The notes under the pieces are model-generated. The model was not told the origin of the DNA and made no database searches. It saw only the letters and a program-made list of their open reading frames with translations. From positions 310,001 through 374,000 of the forward strand of contig CAZKFD010000011.1 of the NCBI GenBank assembly GCA_964551995.1: DNA of 64,000 bases, in the 5' to 3' direction. The stretch is from DATKJS01 sp964551995. GTDB taxonomy: Bacteria; Acidobacteriota; Aminicenantia; Aminicenantales; Saccharicenantaceae. Positions within the stretch are counted from its first letter, which is position 1, and every line of letters begins with the position of its first letter. Made by a program: the position numbers and the translations under genes. Below are positions 53,555-63,517 of this stretch, piece after piece.

Positions 53555-54310
53555 TTATCTCAGCGAAAAGAGATAGCCGAGCGAGATCACGATCGCGCCG
53601 GTCTGGCTGCTGCCGCTCGTCGCGACGTCCTTTTGGATCGTGATCAGGCCCGCCTGAAAATGGGCCTCGAAGATGAGAGAACCTGGCCCCAAAGGATACA
53701 TCACGCCGGCACCGCCCGCGAGACCGAAGTTCGTCGTCTTGAGGCTGTCCTTGACGTCCGTGTCGGCGTCAAGCGAAACGGGAGTGTCGGTCACCGGCTC
53801 CGTCCCGGCCGGGTCGAGATAGATGAGGCTCGAGCCGCTGGTCACGGCATGGGCCCTGACGAGATAGCCGACGTAGGGGCCGGCGTTGACGAAGAAGCGC
53901 ACATTGTGTCCGAACTTGTAGCGGCACATGACCGGGATCTCGACGTAATCGAGGATGGACTCGTTATCAAAATTGGCGTAGAGGTTCGTGTCCGGCGGGA
54001 CCTCGAGACCGGGCGGGACTTCCTCGATGATCTGAAGTCCGGTCCTCTTGCCGCCCTGGGACGTGTAGTTGAGCTCGACAACCAGGGAGAAATGGTGCGA
54101 CAGGCCGATGTCGGCCGAAACTCCGAAAAACTCGGCTTCCCGCGACGAAAAGCCGCTTGTCAATGGATTGCCTTCGCCGCCCCTCAGATTGGGGATGGTG
54201 AGACCGCCGTGCACGCCGAACTCGACGCCGTCGGCCCAGCACCAGCCGCCGGCCACGAGAAGAAACGCCGCCAGAATGACAAGAACCGGGATTTGCCGAT
54301 GCCTCATCAT
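53555..54310 (-). CDS. Outer-membrane beta-barrel protein (porin-like)
   Basis: The 251-residue protein has a signal peptide (PVLVILAAFLLVAGGWCWA) and a barrel pattern starting VEFGVHGGLTIPNLRGG and ending VISLGYLFSLR. It matches PorT/OMP_b-brl-type small barrels. GAGGAGGGTT precedes the doubled ATG at 54310. Upstream on the reverse strand a TTGACT near 54494 and AT-rich -10 region suggest a promoter. Separated from the DUF3943 gene by 64 bases; both may be envelope proteins of one operon. Confidence 0.85.
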   Translation of the reverse strand: MMRHRQIPVLVILAAFLLVAGGWCWADGVEFGVHGGLTIPNLRGGEGNPLTSGFSSREAEFFGVSADIGLSHHFSLVVELNYTSQGGKRTGLQIIEEVPPGLEVPPDTNLYANFDNESILDYVEIPVMCRYKFGHNVRFFVNAGPYVGYLVRAHAVTSGSSLIYLDPAGTEPVTDTPVSLDADTDVKDSLKTTNFGLAGGAGVMYPLGPGSLIFEAHFQAGLITIQKDVATSGSSQTGAIVISLGYLFSLR

Positions 54311-54609
54311 AACCCTCCTCGATGTTTTTTAAATAATCTTTCTCCGGGCGATATCCCGCCGAGATTCAGGACTCGAGCGGCATATGCGGTTTTGCTCCGC
54401 CGGCGCGCTTCCCGCGCTCTTTGCGGCACCTGCGGGCACCGTCCCTCCGGGGCCTCCTTCATGGCTATATAAAATAGCATCGTTTCCCCCAAAGTCAAGT
54501 TCATCGAGAGCCTCTATTATTGCATCGTGTTAAGAATAAATGAGATCTGTATTTTCGCAAGGGAACATATAATGCCCTCGAGGATTCCTTGAGCGGGCGC
54601 GCTGGAGCC

Positions 54610-55809
54610 TCAGTCCCAAATGTGCGAGTACTTGGCGCCGTTGCCGGTGTTGAACAGGACCACGGTCTCCCCGTCCTTTATCCAGCCCCGCTTGCGCAAC
54701 TCGAGGAATCCGGCCAGGGTCGCGCCGCCCTCGGGCGCCGGCCAGATGCCCTGGGTCCTTCCCATGAGATACGTCGCCTTCAGGATCTCGGTGTCCGGCA
54801 CGGCGACTGCGATCCCGCCGCTGTCCCTGAGGGCCCTGAGGATCAGGAAATCGCCGACCGCCGCCGGGACGCGCATCCCGTCCGCTATCGTCCGGGCGTC
54901 CGGCCAGGTTTCGGCGAATTCCTTGCCTTCCACAAAGGCCTTGACCATGGGCGCGCAGCCGTCCGACTGGACAGTGACCATGCGGGGCCGCTTGGACCCG
55001 ATCCAACCAAGCCTTTCCATCTCGTCGAAGGCCTTCCACATCCCGACCATTCCCGTCCCGCCGCCCGTCGGGTAAATGACGACGTCGGGCAGGCTCCAGC
55101 CCATCTGCTCCGCCAACTCATAGCCCATGGTCTTCTTGCCCTCGATCCGGTACGGCTCTTTGAGGGTCGAAACGTCGAAGCGCCCGAACTTCTCGATGCC
55201 CTCGCGGGCGGCTTTGCCGCAATCGGTGATGAGGCCGTCGATGAGCATGACCTCGGCTCCCAGCACCCGGCATTCGTTGATGAACGGTTTGGGGACGTCC
55301 GCCGGCATGAACACGAAAGCCTTGATCCCGGCCAGGGCCGCGTAGGCGCTCATGGCGCAACCGGCGTTGCCGGCCGTGGGGATGGAAACCGCCCCGACCC
55401 CGAGCTCCCAGGCGCGCGACACGGCCGCGGACAGGCCCCGGGCCTTGAAGGAACCCGTCGGATTCAGCCCCTCGTCCTTGACAAAGATGCGGTTGAAACC
55501 CAGCTCCCGGCCCAGCCTCCCGGCCTCGACGAGCGGCGTAAAGCCCTCCCCCAGGCAGAGCCTGAACCGGGGGTCCCTGACCGGCAGAAGCTCGCGGTAC
55601 CGCCACATCGTGGGCTCCCGGCCGCCGATCTCGGAGCGGTCGAGCCCTGCCGCGGCGGCCCGCAGGTCGTAGCGCGCGAGCAGCGGTTTCCCGCACTTCG
55701 GGCAGAGGTTCCAGAGCCGGTCGGCCTCCAGCCGGTCTCCGCAGAATCCGCATTCGAGGTGGGAGAGATAGCTTCCGGAGTTCATGTCTGGGCCTTTCGT
55801 CGTGATCAT
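54610..55809 (-). CDS. thrC: Threonine synthase
   Basis: The 399-residue PLP enzyme converts O-phosphohomoserine to threonine. The N-terminus has a zinc-ribbon-like start (CGFCGDRLE and LCPKCGKPL), common in one ThrC subgroup. The PLP lysine is in NPTGSFKARGLS and the phosphate loop in YPTGGGTGMVG. A start at 55785 (MNSGSYLSHLEC) is also possible, with GAAAGG upstream. Cysteate synthase and threonine dehydratase-like proteins are the closest alternatives, but the synthase reading fits better. Confidence 0.9.
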   Translation of the reverse strand: MITTKGPDMNSGSYLSHLECGFCGDRLEADRLWNLCPKCGKPLLARYDLRAAAAGLDRSEIGGREPTMWRYRELLPVRDPRFRLCLGEGFTPLVEAGRLGRELGFNRIFVKDEGLNPTGSFKARGLSAAVSRAWELGVGAVSIPTAGNAGCAMSAYAALAGIKAFVFMPADVPKPFINECRVLGAEVMLIDGLITDCGKAAREGIEKFGRFDVSTLKEPYRIEGKKTMGYELAEQMGWSLPDVVIYPTGGGTGMVGMWKAFDEMERLGWIGSKRPRMVTVQSDGCAPMVKAFVEGKEFAETWPDARTIADGMRVPAAVGDFLILRALRDSGGIAVAVPDTEILKATYLMGRTQGIWPAPEGGATLAGFLELRKRGWIKDGETVVLFNTGNGAKYSHIWD

Positions 55810-55936
55810 GAGGATCTTTCCTGGATACGGTAATCCATTGCCGCGCGGAAATCAAATCGCGGCGCTGCCCGCGACCTCCGGAGGACCGGCTTTTTGACAT
55901 GGGCGGGGGCGTATGCTAGATTGACGTCCTTCCGAG

Positions 55937-58009
55937 ATGCACGACCCGACGATTTCTCGAGCGGCCGCGCTGGCCTCCGCAAACCCATTCTTCGCCGAGT
56001 TCCGGACGCCGTTCGGCGTCCCCCCGTTCCCCGAAATCGAGCCCGCACACTACATGCCCGCGTTCGAGAAGGGCATGGCCGACCAGAAGGCCGAGATCAA
56101 GGCCATCGTTCGGAACACGGAGCCTCCGTCCTTCTCTAACACAGTCGAGGCGCTGGAGCGGACCGGAGTCCTGCTCAAGAGGGTGGGCGCCGTGTTCCGC
56201 AACCTGAACTCATCCAACACGAGCCCCGAGCTCCAGCAGATCGCCAAGGATGTCGCGCCCAAGCTGGCCAGGCACAACGACGATATCGCCCTCGATTCCG
56301 GGCTGTTCGCCCGCGTCAAATCGGTATATGATGACCGAGAGAGGCTCGGCCTCGCGCCCGAGCCGAAGCGCCTGCTCGAGGAAACCCATAAAGGATTCGT
56401 CCGGGGGGGAGCGAACCTCCCGCCGGAGAAGCAGACCCGTTTCCGCGAGATCAACTCCGAGCTCGCCGTCCTGAGCGTGAAATTCGGCGAGAACATCCTG
56501 AAGGAGAATGACGCCTTCGAGCTCGTCCTCGGGAGCGGGGACGACCTGGCGGGGCTGCCGCCGGCCGCGGTCGCTGCCGCGGCCCGGACGGCCGCCGAGC
56601 GAGGGCACCCGGGACAATGGGCCTTCACTCTGGCCAATCCGAGCCTCGTCCCGTTCCTCCAGTACTCGGAGAGGCGCGACCTGCGCGAGAAGATATTCAG
56701 CGCGTACATCATGCGCGGCGCCAACGGTAACGCGTTCGACAACAAGGCCAACGCCGCGAGGATCGCCGCCCTGCGCCTAGAACGGGCCAACCTCCTGGGC
56801 TATCCCACGCACGCGGCCTACGTCCTCGAGGAAAACATGGCCAAGACGCCCGAGGCCGTCGACGTGCTCCTCCGGAAGCTTTGGGAGCCCGCTCTGGCCA
56901 AGGCGAGAGCCGAGGCCGCCGAGATGCAAGCCATGATCCGCGCCGAGGGCCGGGACTTCGCGCTCCAACCCTGGGATTGGTGGTACTACGCCGAGAAGCT
57001 GCGCAAGGCGAAGTACGACCTCGACGACAGTGCCCTCCGGCCGTACTTGGAGCTCGACAGCGTCCGGGACGGCGCCTTCACCGTCGCCGGCAGGCTCTAC
57101 GGGATCGCCTTCACCGAGCGGACGGACATTCCCAAGTACCGGGAGGACGTCCGAGTCTTCGAGGTCCGGGACGCAGACGGCTCGCACCTCGGCGTCATGT
57201 ATATCGATTATTATCCCCGGCCGAACAAGGAGGGCGGAGCCTGGATGAGCAACTTCCGCGAGCAGTGCCTCCGGGACGGCGAGGACATCCGCCCCGTCAT
57301 CATCAACAACGGGAACTTCTCCAAGCCCACACCCGGGCAGCCGGCCCTCCTCAGCTTCGAAGAGTCCACGACTCTGTTCCACGAGTTTGGCCATGCTCTG
57401 CACGGACTCCTTTCCCGGTGCGCGTACGGGAGCCTGTCGGGGACGAGCGTCCCGCGCGATTTCGTCGAGTTCCCCTCGCAGCTCATGGAGAACTGGGCCG
57501 CCGCCCCCGGGGCGCTCAGGATGTACGCGAAGCATTACCGGACGGGCGAACCCCTCCCCGAAGCGCTCATCGGCAAGATCGAGGAGAGCCGCTTCTTCAA
57601 CCAGGGCTTCGAAACCGTCGAATACCTGGCGGCCGCGTTCCTGGACATGGACTGGCACACGCTCACGGCGAAGGGGGAAGCCGATCCCCTGACGTTCGAG
57701 GCGGAGGCCATGACCCGCATCGGCCTCATCCCCGAGATCGTCAGCCGCTACCGGACGACCAATTTCAATCACATCTTCAGCGGCGACTATTCGGCGGGAT
57801 ACTACAGCTATATCTGGGCCGCGGTCCTGGATTCCGACGCCTTCGAGGCTTTCCGGGAGACGGGCCTTTTCGACCAGGCCACCGCCCGGTCCTTTCGGAC
57901 GAATATCCTGGAACGGGGAGGAAGCGAAGATCCGATGGCCCTGTACATGCGTTTCCGGGGCCGCGAGCCGAGGATCGAGCCGCTTCTGAGGAAAAGGGGG
58001 CTGGGATGA
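55937..58009 (+). CDS. M3-family metallopeptidase (Dcp-like)
   Basis: The 690-residue zinc peptidase has the HExxH motif in TLFHEFGHALHGLLS, with the third ligand Glu about 25 residues later in FVEFPSQLMENW. The start (NPFFAEFRTPFGVPPFPEIE) matches peptidyl-dipeptidase Dcp and oligopeptidase A. Length is that of Dcp (about 680). No signal peptide, so cytoplasmic or periplasmic by an unseen route. The last four bases overlap the macro-domain gene. Confidence 0.94.
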   Translation: MHDPTISRAAALASANPFFAEFRTPFGVPPFPEIEPAHYMPAFEKGMADQKAEIKAIVRNTEPPSFSNTVEALERTGVLLKRVGAVFRNLNSSNTSPELQQIAKDVAPKLARHNDDIALDSGLFARVKSVYDDRERLGLAPEPKRLLEETHKGFVRGGANLPPEKQTRFREINSELAVLSVKFGENILKENDAFELVLGSGDDLAGLPPAAVAAAARTAAERGHPGQWAFTLANPSLVPFLQYSERRDLREKIFSAYIMRGANGNAFDNKANAARIAALRLERANLLGYPTHAAYVLEENMAKTPEAVDVLLRKLWEPALAKARAEAAEMQAMIRAEGRDFALQPWDWWYYAEKLRKAKYDLDDSALRPYLELDSVRDGAFTVAGRLYGIAFTERTDIPKYREDVRVFEVRDADGSHLGVMYIDYYPRPNKEGGAWMSNFREQCLRDGEDIRPVIINNGNFSKPTPGQPALLSFEESTTLFHEFGHALHGLLSRCAYGSLSGTSVPRDFVEFPSQLMENWAAAPGALRMYAKHYRTGEPLPEALIGKIEESRFFNQGFETVEYLAAAFLDMDWHTLTAKGEADPLTFEAEAMTRIGLIPEIVSRYRTTNFNHIFSGDYSAGYYSYIWAAVLDSDAFEAFRETGLFDQATARSFRTNILERGGSEDPMALYMRFRGREPRIEPLLRKRGLG

Positions 58010-58548
58010 AAAAAAGCCTGGATCCGCGGATCGAGATCGTCGAGGGCGACATCACGAAGCAGCATGTCGACGCCGTCGTCAACGCGGCCAATAATTCCCT
58101 TCTCGGCGGCGGCGGGGTCGACGGAGCGATCCATCGGGCCGCGGGCCCCGAGCTCCTGGCCGAGACCCGGACGCTCGGCGGATGCCCCACGGGAGAGGCG
58201 CGCGTGACCAAGGGCTACCGCCTCCCGGCCAGATACGTGATCCATACAGTCGGACCGGTCTGGCGGGGCGGCCGCGCCGGCGAGGACGGACTCCTCGCCG
58301 CTTGTTACAGGAACTCTCTCGAGGCGGCCCGGCGGGCGGGGGCGAAGTCCGTCGCCTTCCCCTCGATCTCGACCGGAGCCTACGGGTTCCCCCTCGAGAG
58401 GGCGGCCCGCATTGCCCTCGAGGAAACCGCCGGGTTCCTCAAGGGCGAGAGGACGATGACGAAAGTCGTCTTCGTCTGCTTCGGCGGGGACGCCCTGAAG
58501 ATCTACCGGGAGACGGCCCGCAAGATATTCAGGATGGCGGGGCCCTGA
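58006..58548 (+). CDS. Macro-domain O-acetyl-ADP-ribose deacetylase
   Basis: The 180-residue macro domain (MacroD/YmdB type) has IVEGDITKQHVDAVVNAANN, SLLGGGGVDGAIHRAAG and FPSISTGAYGFPLERAARIA. It removes O-acetyl or ADP-ribose groups. It is coupled by ATGA to the M3 peptidase gene; there is no obvious ADP-ribosyltransferase nearby, so the substrate is open. Confidence 0.93.
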   Translation: MKKSLDPRIEIVEGDITKQHVDAVVNAANNSLLGGGGVDGAIHRAAGPELLAETRTLGGCPTGEARVTKGYRLPARYVIHTVGPVWRGGRAGEDGLLAACYRNSLEAARRAGAKSVAFPSISTGAYGFPLERAARIALEETAGFLKGERTMTKVVFVCFGGDALKIYRETARKIFRMAGP

Positions 58549-58604
58549 CCATCGTTCTGGACGCGAATGGACGCCGTATGGTATAAATTCGCCAAGGAGT
58601 GGCC

Positions 58605-59870
58605 ATGAGCGGCAACGTTTATGACGAACTCAAGGAGCGCGGATTCATAGCCCAGGTTTCGGACGAAGTCGCCGTGCGCCGCATGCTCGGGGGAGAGGTC
58701 GTCACTTTCTACGTCGGCTTCGACAGCACGGCCATGAGCCTTCACGCCGGGAGCCTCGTTCCAGTCATGGCCATGGTCCACCTGCGCCGGGCCGGGCACA
58801 GGGCGATCGCCGTCGTCGGCGGTGGGACGACCATGGTCGGCGATCCGAGCGGCAAGAGCGAGATGCGGCAGCTGCTCGACGAGGCGACCATCCGCACCCA
58901 GGGCCAGGCCATCCACTTTCAGCTCGCCCGCTACCTGCATTTCGACGGCAAGACGGCCATCGCCGTGGACAACGCCGACTGGCTCTTGCCGCTGGACTAC
59001 ATCGCCTTCCTCCGCGACATCGGGCGGCATTTCAGCGTCAACCGGATGCTGGCCGCAGAGGCCTACAAGCTCCGCCTGGAGAAGGGCCTGTCCTTCATCG
59101 AGTTCAATTACATGCTCCTCCAGGCCTACGACTACCTCCATCTTTTCAGGGAATACGGCTGCACCCTGCAGATGGGAGGCGACGATCAGTGGGGAAACAT
59201 CCTGGCCGGCGTGGACCTCATCCGCCGCGTCGAAGGGGCGACGGTCGAGGCGCTGACCTTCCCGCTGCTGAAGACGGCCTCGGGCGCCAAAATGGGCAAG
59301 ACCGCTCAGGGCGCTGTGTGGCTGGATAAAGAACAGTTCAAGCCGTACGACTTCTATCAGTACTGGGTCAACGTCGACGACCGGGACGTGAGCCGCTTCC
59401 TGCGGCTCTTCACCCTGCTGCCGCTCGAGGAGATTCGCCGGCTCGAGGGCCTCGAGGGGAGCGGCCTCAACGAGGCCAAGCGCGTCCTGGCCTTCGAGGC
59501 GACGAAGATCACCCACGGGGAGAAAGCGGCCGAAGAGGCCCGGGCGGCGTCGAAGTCAATTTTTAAAGACCAAAAGACGGCCATGAACGAAATAGCTCCC
59601 GTAAAGGAAGAAGTCATAGCGATCCTGACAAGGCGGATCCCGCGGACGCGCCTTGAAGCCGGCATCCCTCCAGCCGAGCTCTTCACGGAGGTCGGCCTCA
59701 CGCCCTCACGCAGGGAGGCGAAGCGCCTCATCAGCCAGGGAGGGCTCTCGGTCAACGACGAGCGCATCGATAGTCCCGAGAGGCTGCTGACTATCAAGGA
59801 CCTCGGACCTAACGGGCTCATGGCCCTTAAGGCCGGGAAAAAGAAAATCCACTATGTGGCCCCAGAATAA
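58605..59870 (+). CDS. tyrS: Tyrosine-tRNA ligase
   Basis: This class I synthetase of about 421 residues has the HIGH-like motif in DSTAMSLHAGSLVPV, VVGGGTTMVGDPSGKSEMR, and the KMSKS variant KMGKTAQG. An S4 RNA-binding domain closes the protein (SRREAKRLISQGGLSVNDER). ATG 58605 is preceded by AAGGAG at 58594-58599. TATAAA lies near 58581. Essential for tRNA-Tyr charging. Confidence 0.95.
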   Translation: MSGNVYDELKERGFIAQVSDEVAVRRMLGGEVVTFYVGFDSTAMSLHAGSLVPVMAMVHLRRAGHRAIAVVGGGTTMVGDPSGKSEMRQLLDEATIRTQGQAIHFQLARYLHFDGKTAIAVDNADWLLPLDYIAFLRDIGRHFSVNRMLAAEAYKLRLEKGLSFIEFNYMLLQAYDYLHLFREYGCTLQMGGDDQWGNILAGVDLIRRVEGATVEALTFPLLKTASGAKMGKTAQGAVWLDKEQFKPYDFYQYWVNVDDRDVSRFLRLFTLLPLEEIRRLEGLEGSGLNEAKRVLAFEATKITHGEKAAEEARAASKSIFKDQKTAMNEIAPVKEEVIAILTRRIPRTRLEAGIPPAELFTEVGLTPSRREAKRLISQGGLSVNDERIDSPERLLTIKDLGPNGLMALKAGKKKIHYVAPE

Positions 59871-60044
59871 TAACGGGGCCTGGCCATGAGATCGCGTCTC
59901 TTCCGCGTCGCCGCCGGCTGAACCGGGCAGCATGTTCTCGCAGCGACACGCTACGAAGTTCTGCCGATCTTAAAAACCCGGATCTCCCGTTTTGAGCTTC
60001 TGGATCCCCGGATCTCGGAGGCATCTGCCGTGACGAGGTGAGGG

Positions 60045-60863
60045 TCAGGCTTTATCCGCCGGCTTTTCGGACGTCATGACGTTGCGCGCCAGGCTGATGG
60101 CCAGGCAATCATGGACGACCCGTCCCCCGGAATATGTCGTCGCGGCACGCCTGAGTATTCTCCAGGCGCTGTTCTGGAAAAAACCTTCTTGCTCGATCTT
60201 TTCCGCAAGCCCTGCCGCGGAGTCCAGCGATTCCGCCAGGTTTCCATTCTGGGTGAGGACGACGGGCTTCGATCCCGACGCCGTAATAATGGTCACGGGA
60301 ACGAGGATAAGGCTCGAAATGTCCGCGATGGCGGCGGCCTCCACGGGAGGCGCCGCCTGAAGGCGGATCATCTTCGCTCTGGTTTCCGGTCCGACCTTTG
60401 TCTTGGTTTCGGCAATGAGGTCCAGGAGAAAATTTCTGACTTCGTTCAGGTCCTTGGCCCGTTCGAGCCTTTCGGTGTCCGGATAGGCCTTCAAGGCCTT
60501 GGCGATAATCGATATCTCCCTTAAGTAAGGGTTCAGCTGGTTGGCGGGAACGACGTACATCACGATGAGCTTGACGCGTTTCCCGTCCCGGGCCGCATAA
60601 TCGATTCCCCCCGGGCTCCACCCGATGACACACATCAGGTCCTCTTCAAAGGAGACCCTGGCGTGAGGACAGGCCCATCCGTGGCCGAGAGCCGTGTTTG
60701 TCGCCATCTCCCTCGCCGTAATGAGGCCGACAATGTCCATCCCAGCCGGGATCTGGGGGAAAGCCTCCAGGATGTGGGCGAGAAACTGAAGGGCGTGATT
60801 CTTGTCATTCTCGGGAAGCTCGAAAAGCCGTCCTTCTTGGAGCGCATCCAGAATGGCGTCCAT
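60045..60863 (-). CDS. PTS EIIA-like (PtsN-type) regulatory protein
   Basis: Residues 1 to about 150 of this 272-residue protein form an EIIA(Ntr)-like domain with the phosphorylatable histidine at His67 in ALGHGWACPHARV. The C-terminal 100 residues (IADISSLILVPVTIITASG onward) are not recognised. ATG 60863 has GGAGGTGATTGACC upstream and starts two bases after the stop of the P-type ATPase gene, so translation is coupled. EIIA(Ntr) proteins elsewhere control K+ transport; a role in controlling the adjacent transporter is a reasonable guess. Confidence 0.8.
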   Translation of the reverse strand: MDAILDALQEGRLFELPENDKNHALQFLAHILEAFPQIPAGMDIVGLITAREMATNTALGHGWACPHARVSFEEDLMCVIGWSPGGIDYAARDGKRVKLIVMYVVPANQLNPYLREISIIAKALKAYPDTERLERAKDLNEVRNFLLDLIAETKTKVGPETRAKMIRLQAAPPVEAAAIADISSLILVPVTIITASGSKPVVLTQNGNLAESLDSAAGLAEKIEQEGFFQNSAWRILRRAATTYSGGRVVHDCLAISLARNVMTSEKPADKA

Positions 60864-60865
60864 GG

Positions 60866-63517
60866 TCAATCACCTCCGAACTTCTTCATGAACCATGTTT
60901 TGATGATATGGGTCAAGATGCCATAGCTCAACAGGAAAAAGACAATGAAGAGCCAATAGAGGGGGGGAAGAGGGACGAATCCCAGCGAGGAAGCGAGAGG
61001 CGAATAAGGAAGCCAGGCCCCTATCGCCATGACGCTGAGCGTTGTGAACGTCATCCAGAACGAAGCGGTGCTCTGAAAGAACGGGATTTTTCTCGTCCTG
61101 ATGATATGGACAATGAGGGTTTGGGTGAGCAGCGATTCGACGAACCATCCCGTCTGAAAAAAGCGGGCGAAGCCTTCCTTCGCCCCCGGGCCCAAGGAGG
61201 GATTGAGGTAGGCGGCGCAGCCGAATATGAACCACATCAAGGCGAACGTCAGATAGTCGAAGATCGAGCTGATCGGGCCGATGAAGACCATGAATCTCCT
61301 GATGTTGTCGATGTTCCATTTGAGCGGCTTGGCGACGAGCTCTTCATCGACTTTATCGGTCGGTATCCCGGTTTGCGAAAGATCGTATAAGAGATTGTTC
61401 GTCAGAATCTGAACCGGCTTCATGGGCAGGAAGGGAAGGATATAACTCGCTCCGACCACGCTGAACATGTTGCCGAAATTGGAACTGGCACCCATCCGAA
61501 TGTACTTGATGATGTTGGCGAAGATTCTTCGGCCTTCGATGATGCCTTCCTCGAGCACGAGCAGGCTTTTTTCGAGGAGAATGATGTCCGCGGCTTCCTT
61601 AGCGACATCGACTCCGGAATCCACCGATATGCCGATATCGGCCACCCGCAACGCCGGGGCGTCGTTGATGCCGTCGCCCATGAACCCGACGACATCCCCC
61701 TGGGCCCGGAGCTCCTCCACGATCTGCTCCTTTTGAGTGGGAGAAATCTTGACGAAAACATCGGCCTCGTCGACGATTCTAGAAAATCCCTCTTCCGTGA
61801 GGCTTGCGAGTTCCGCCCCCGTAACGATCCTGTTGACCTTCAATCCGACTTCCCGGCAGATCTTTTCCGTGACCAATCCGTTGTCCCCGGTGAGGACTTT
61901 TACGCCCACACCGGCCTTGTTGAGCAGCTCGAGGGCGGCCAGGGCCGAGCCTTTCGGCGGGTCGAAGAACGCAATGTACCCCAGGAGGATGAGGCCGCTT
62001 TCGTCCTCCACGGAGAAGGCGGTCTTGTCGCGGGAGAACTCGCGATACGCGATGCCGAGAACCCTGAATCCGTCTCGATTGAGGCCCTCGACTTCTTCGA
62101 AAAGGTCGGCTTTCAGAAAATCGATCAACGGAAAGACTTCCTCATCGATCTGGTAATAGCCGCAGCAGCTGTAGACTTCTTCGACCGCGCCCTTGCAGAT
62201 GAGCACGTTATCCCCCTCGTACTCCACGACGACCGACATCCTGCGGCGCTGAAAGTCGAAAGGGAGTTCGTCCACCAGCCGGCAATTCCGAACGTCCAAT
62301 TCCACATGCTCGTTGACCGTCCGGTCGATAAGGTTCCTCAATCCGGTCTGGAAGTGGCTGTTCAGATAGGCATAGATCAGGACCTCGTCGCTCTTGTTTC
62401 CGATGATGTCGACGTGTTTCTCGAGGACGACCCTCCCCTGAGTCAGAGTCCCGGTCTTATCGGTACAGAGGATGTTGATCGCTCCGAAATTCTGGATGGC
62501 GGGCAGCTTCTTGACGATGACCTTTTTTTTGGCCATCGTCAGGGCGCCCTTGGACAGGTTGACGGTGACGATCATGGGGAGCATCTCGGGGGTGAGGCCG
62601 ACGGCGATCGAAAGTCCGAAAAGCAGAGCTTCGATCCAGTTGCCCTTGGTGAGTCCGACGAGGAAGAAGACGACGCAGACCATCACGACCATGAACCGGA
62701 TCATGAGCCAGGTGAAGGAACGGACCCCGCGGTCGAAACTCGTTTCCGGCTTAGCGGCCGTCAGCCTGTTCGAAATGGCACCGAACATCGTTCGGGTGCC
62801 GGTATTGACGACGACGCCCCTGGCCGTTCCGCTCGTGACCGATGTGCCCAGAAAGCAGGCGTTCGTGAGGTCCAGGGCCGCACCGGCGTTTTGGGCCGTC
62901 GCGGCGGTCTTCTCCGTCGGCATCGATTCGCCCGTGAGGGCGGATTCGCCCACGAAGAAGTCCTTGGCCGTGATGAGCCTCATATCGGCCGGGACGATGG
63001 ACCCCGCCTGGAGAAAGACGATATCTCCGGGAACGACACCGGCCATTTTCAATTCCGTTTCTCGGCCGTCCCGAAGGACATAAGTCCGCGATTGCACCCG
63101 CTTCCCCAGGGCTTCGACCGCCAGCTTCGATTTGCTATCGAGGACATAGGAGAGGCCGACGCTGAGGATCACCATGGCGCCGACGATCAGGCTGGACTTG
63201 ACCTCTCCGATGGCCCCGGAGACCGCTCCGATGATCAGGAGTTGGATAACCAGGGGGCTCTTGAAGCGCTCCAACATCTCGGCCCAGAAGCCCCGGCGTT
63301 TCTGCCGGGAAAGTTCGTTGGGCCCAAATTCTTCGAGCCGCCTTTCGGCCTCCTTCGAACTCAGGCCTTCTGGAGACGTCTCCAGCTTCGCCAGGGCTTC
63401 CGCGGCCGAAAGCGAGCAGATTTCTATGAGTTCCTTTTCATGCTGGGTTTCGACCTTAGCATCAAAGGGCGCGGTCCGATTCCGCTTTTGCCGCCTGCGA
63501 AAAGAATTCGGGGTCAA
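60866..63517 (-). CDS. mgtA: Magnesium-transporting P-type ATPase (MgtA type)
   Basis: This protein of about 883 residues is a P-type ATPase. The phosphorylated Asp is in LCTDKTGTLTQGR, with SALTGESMP, VLTGDNGLVTEKI and MGDGINDAPALR. Several membrane helices follow, with SYGILTHIIKTWFMKKFGG at the C-terminus. The family is the Mg2+ uptake type (MgtA/MgtB), whose usual length is about 900. The open frame extends to 63721 but the upstream 68 codons look non-coding. TTG 63517 is the only in-frame start near the expected N-terminus (ENLTPNSFRRRQ), after AGGCAGAGAA. Start uncertain. Confidence 0.88.
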   Translation of the reverse strand: MTPNSFRRRQKRNRTAPFDAKVETQHEKELIEICSLSAAEALAKLETSPEGLSSKEAERRLEEFGPNELSRQKRRGFWAEMLERFKSPLVIQLLIIGAVSGAIGEVKSSLIVGAMVILSVGLSYVLDSKSKLAVEALGKRVQSRTYVLRDGRETELKMAGVVPGDIVFLQAGSIVPADMRLITAKDFFVGESALTGESMPTEKTAATAQNAGAALDLTNACFLGTSVTSGTARGVVVNTGTRTMFGAISNRLTAAKPETSFDRGVRSFTWLMIRFMVVMVCVVFFLVGLTKGNWIEALLFGLSIAVGLTPEMLPMIVTVNLSKGALTMAKKKVIVKKLPAIQNFGAINILCTDKTGTLTQGRVVLEKHVDIIGNKSDEVLIYAYLNSHFQTGLRNLIDRTVNEHVELDVRNCRLVDELPFDFQRRRMSVVVEYEGDNVLICKGAVEEVYSCCGYYQIDEEVFPLIDFLKADLFEEVEGLNRDGFRVLGIAYREFSRDKTAFSVEDESGLILLGYIAFFDPPKGSALAALELLNKAGVGVKVLTGDNGLVTEKICREVGLKVNRIVTGAELASLTEEGFSRIVDEADVFVKISPTQKEQIVEELRAQGDVVGFMGDGINDAPALRVADIGISVDSGVDVAKEAADIILLEKSLLVLEEGIIEGRRIFANIIKYIRMGASSNFGNMFSVVGASYILPFLPMKPVQILTNNLLYDLSQTGIPTDKVDEELVAKPLKWNIDNIRRFMVFIGPISSIFDYLTFALMWFIFGCAAYLNPSLGPGAKEGFARFFQTGWFVESLLTQTLIVHIIRTRKIPFFQSTASFWMTFTTLSVMAIGAWLPYSPLASSLGFVPLPPLYWLFIVFFLLSYGILTHIIKTWFMKKFGGD

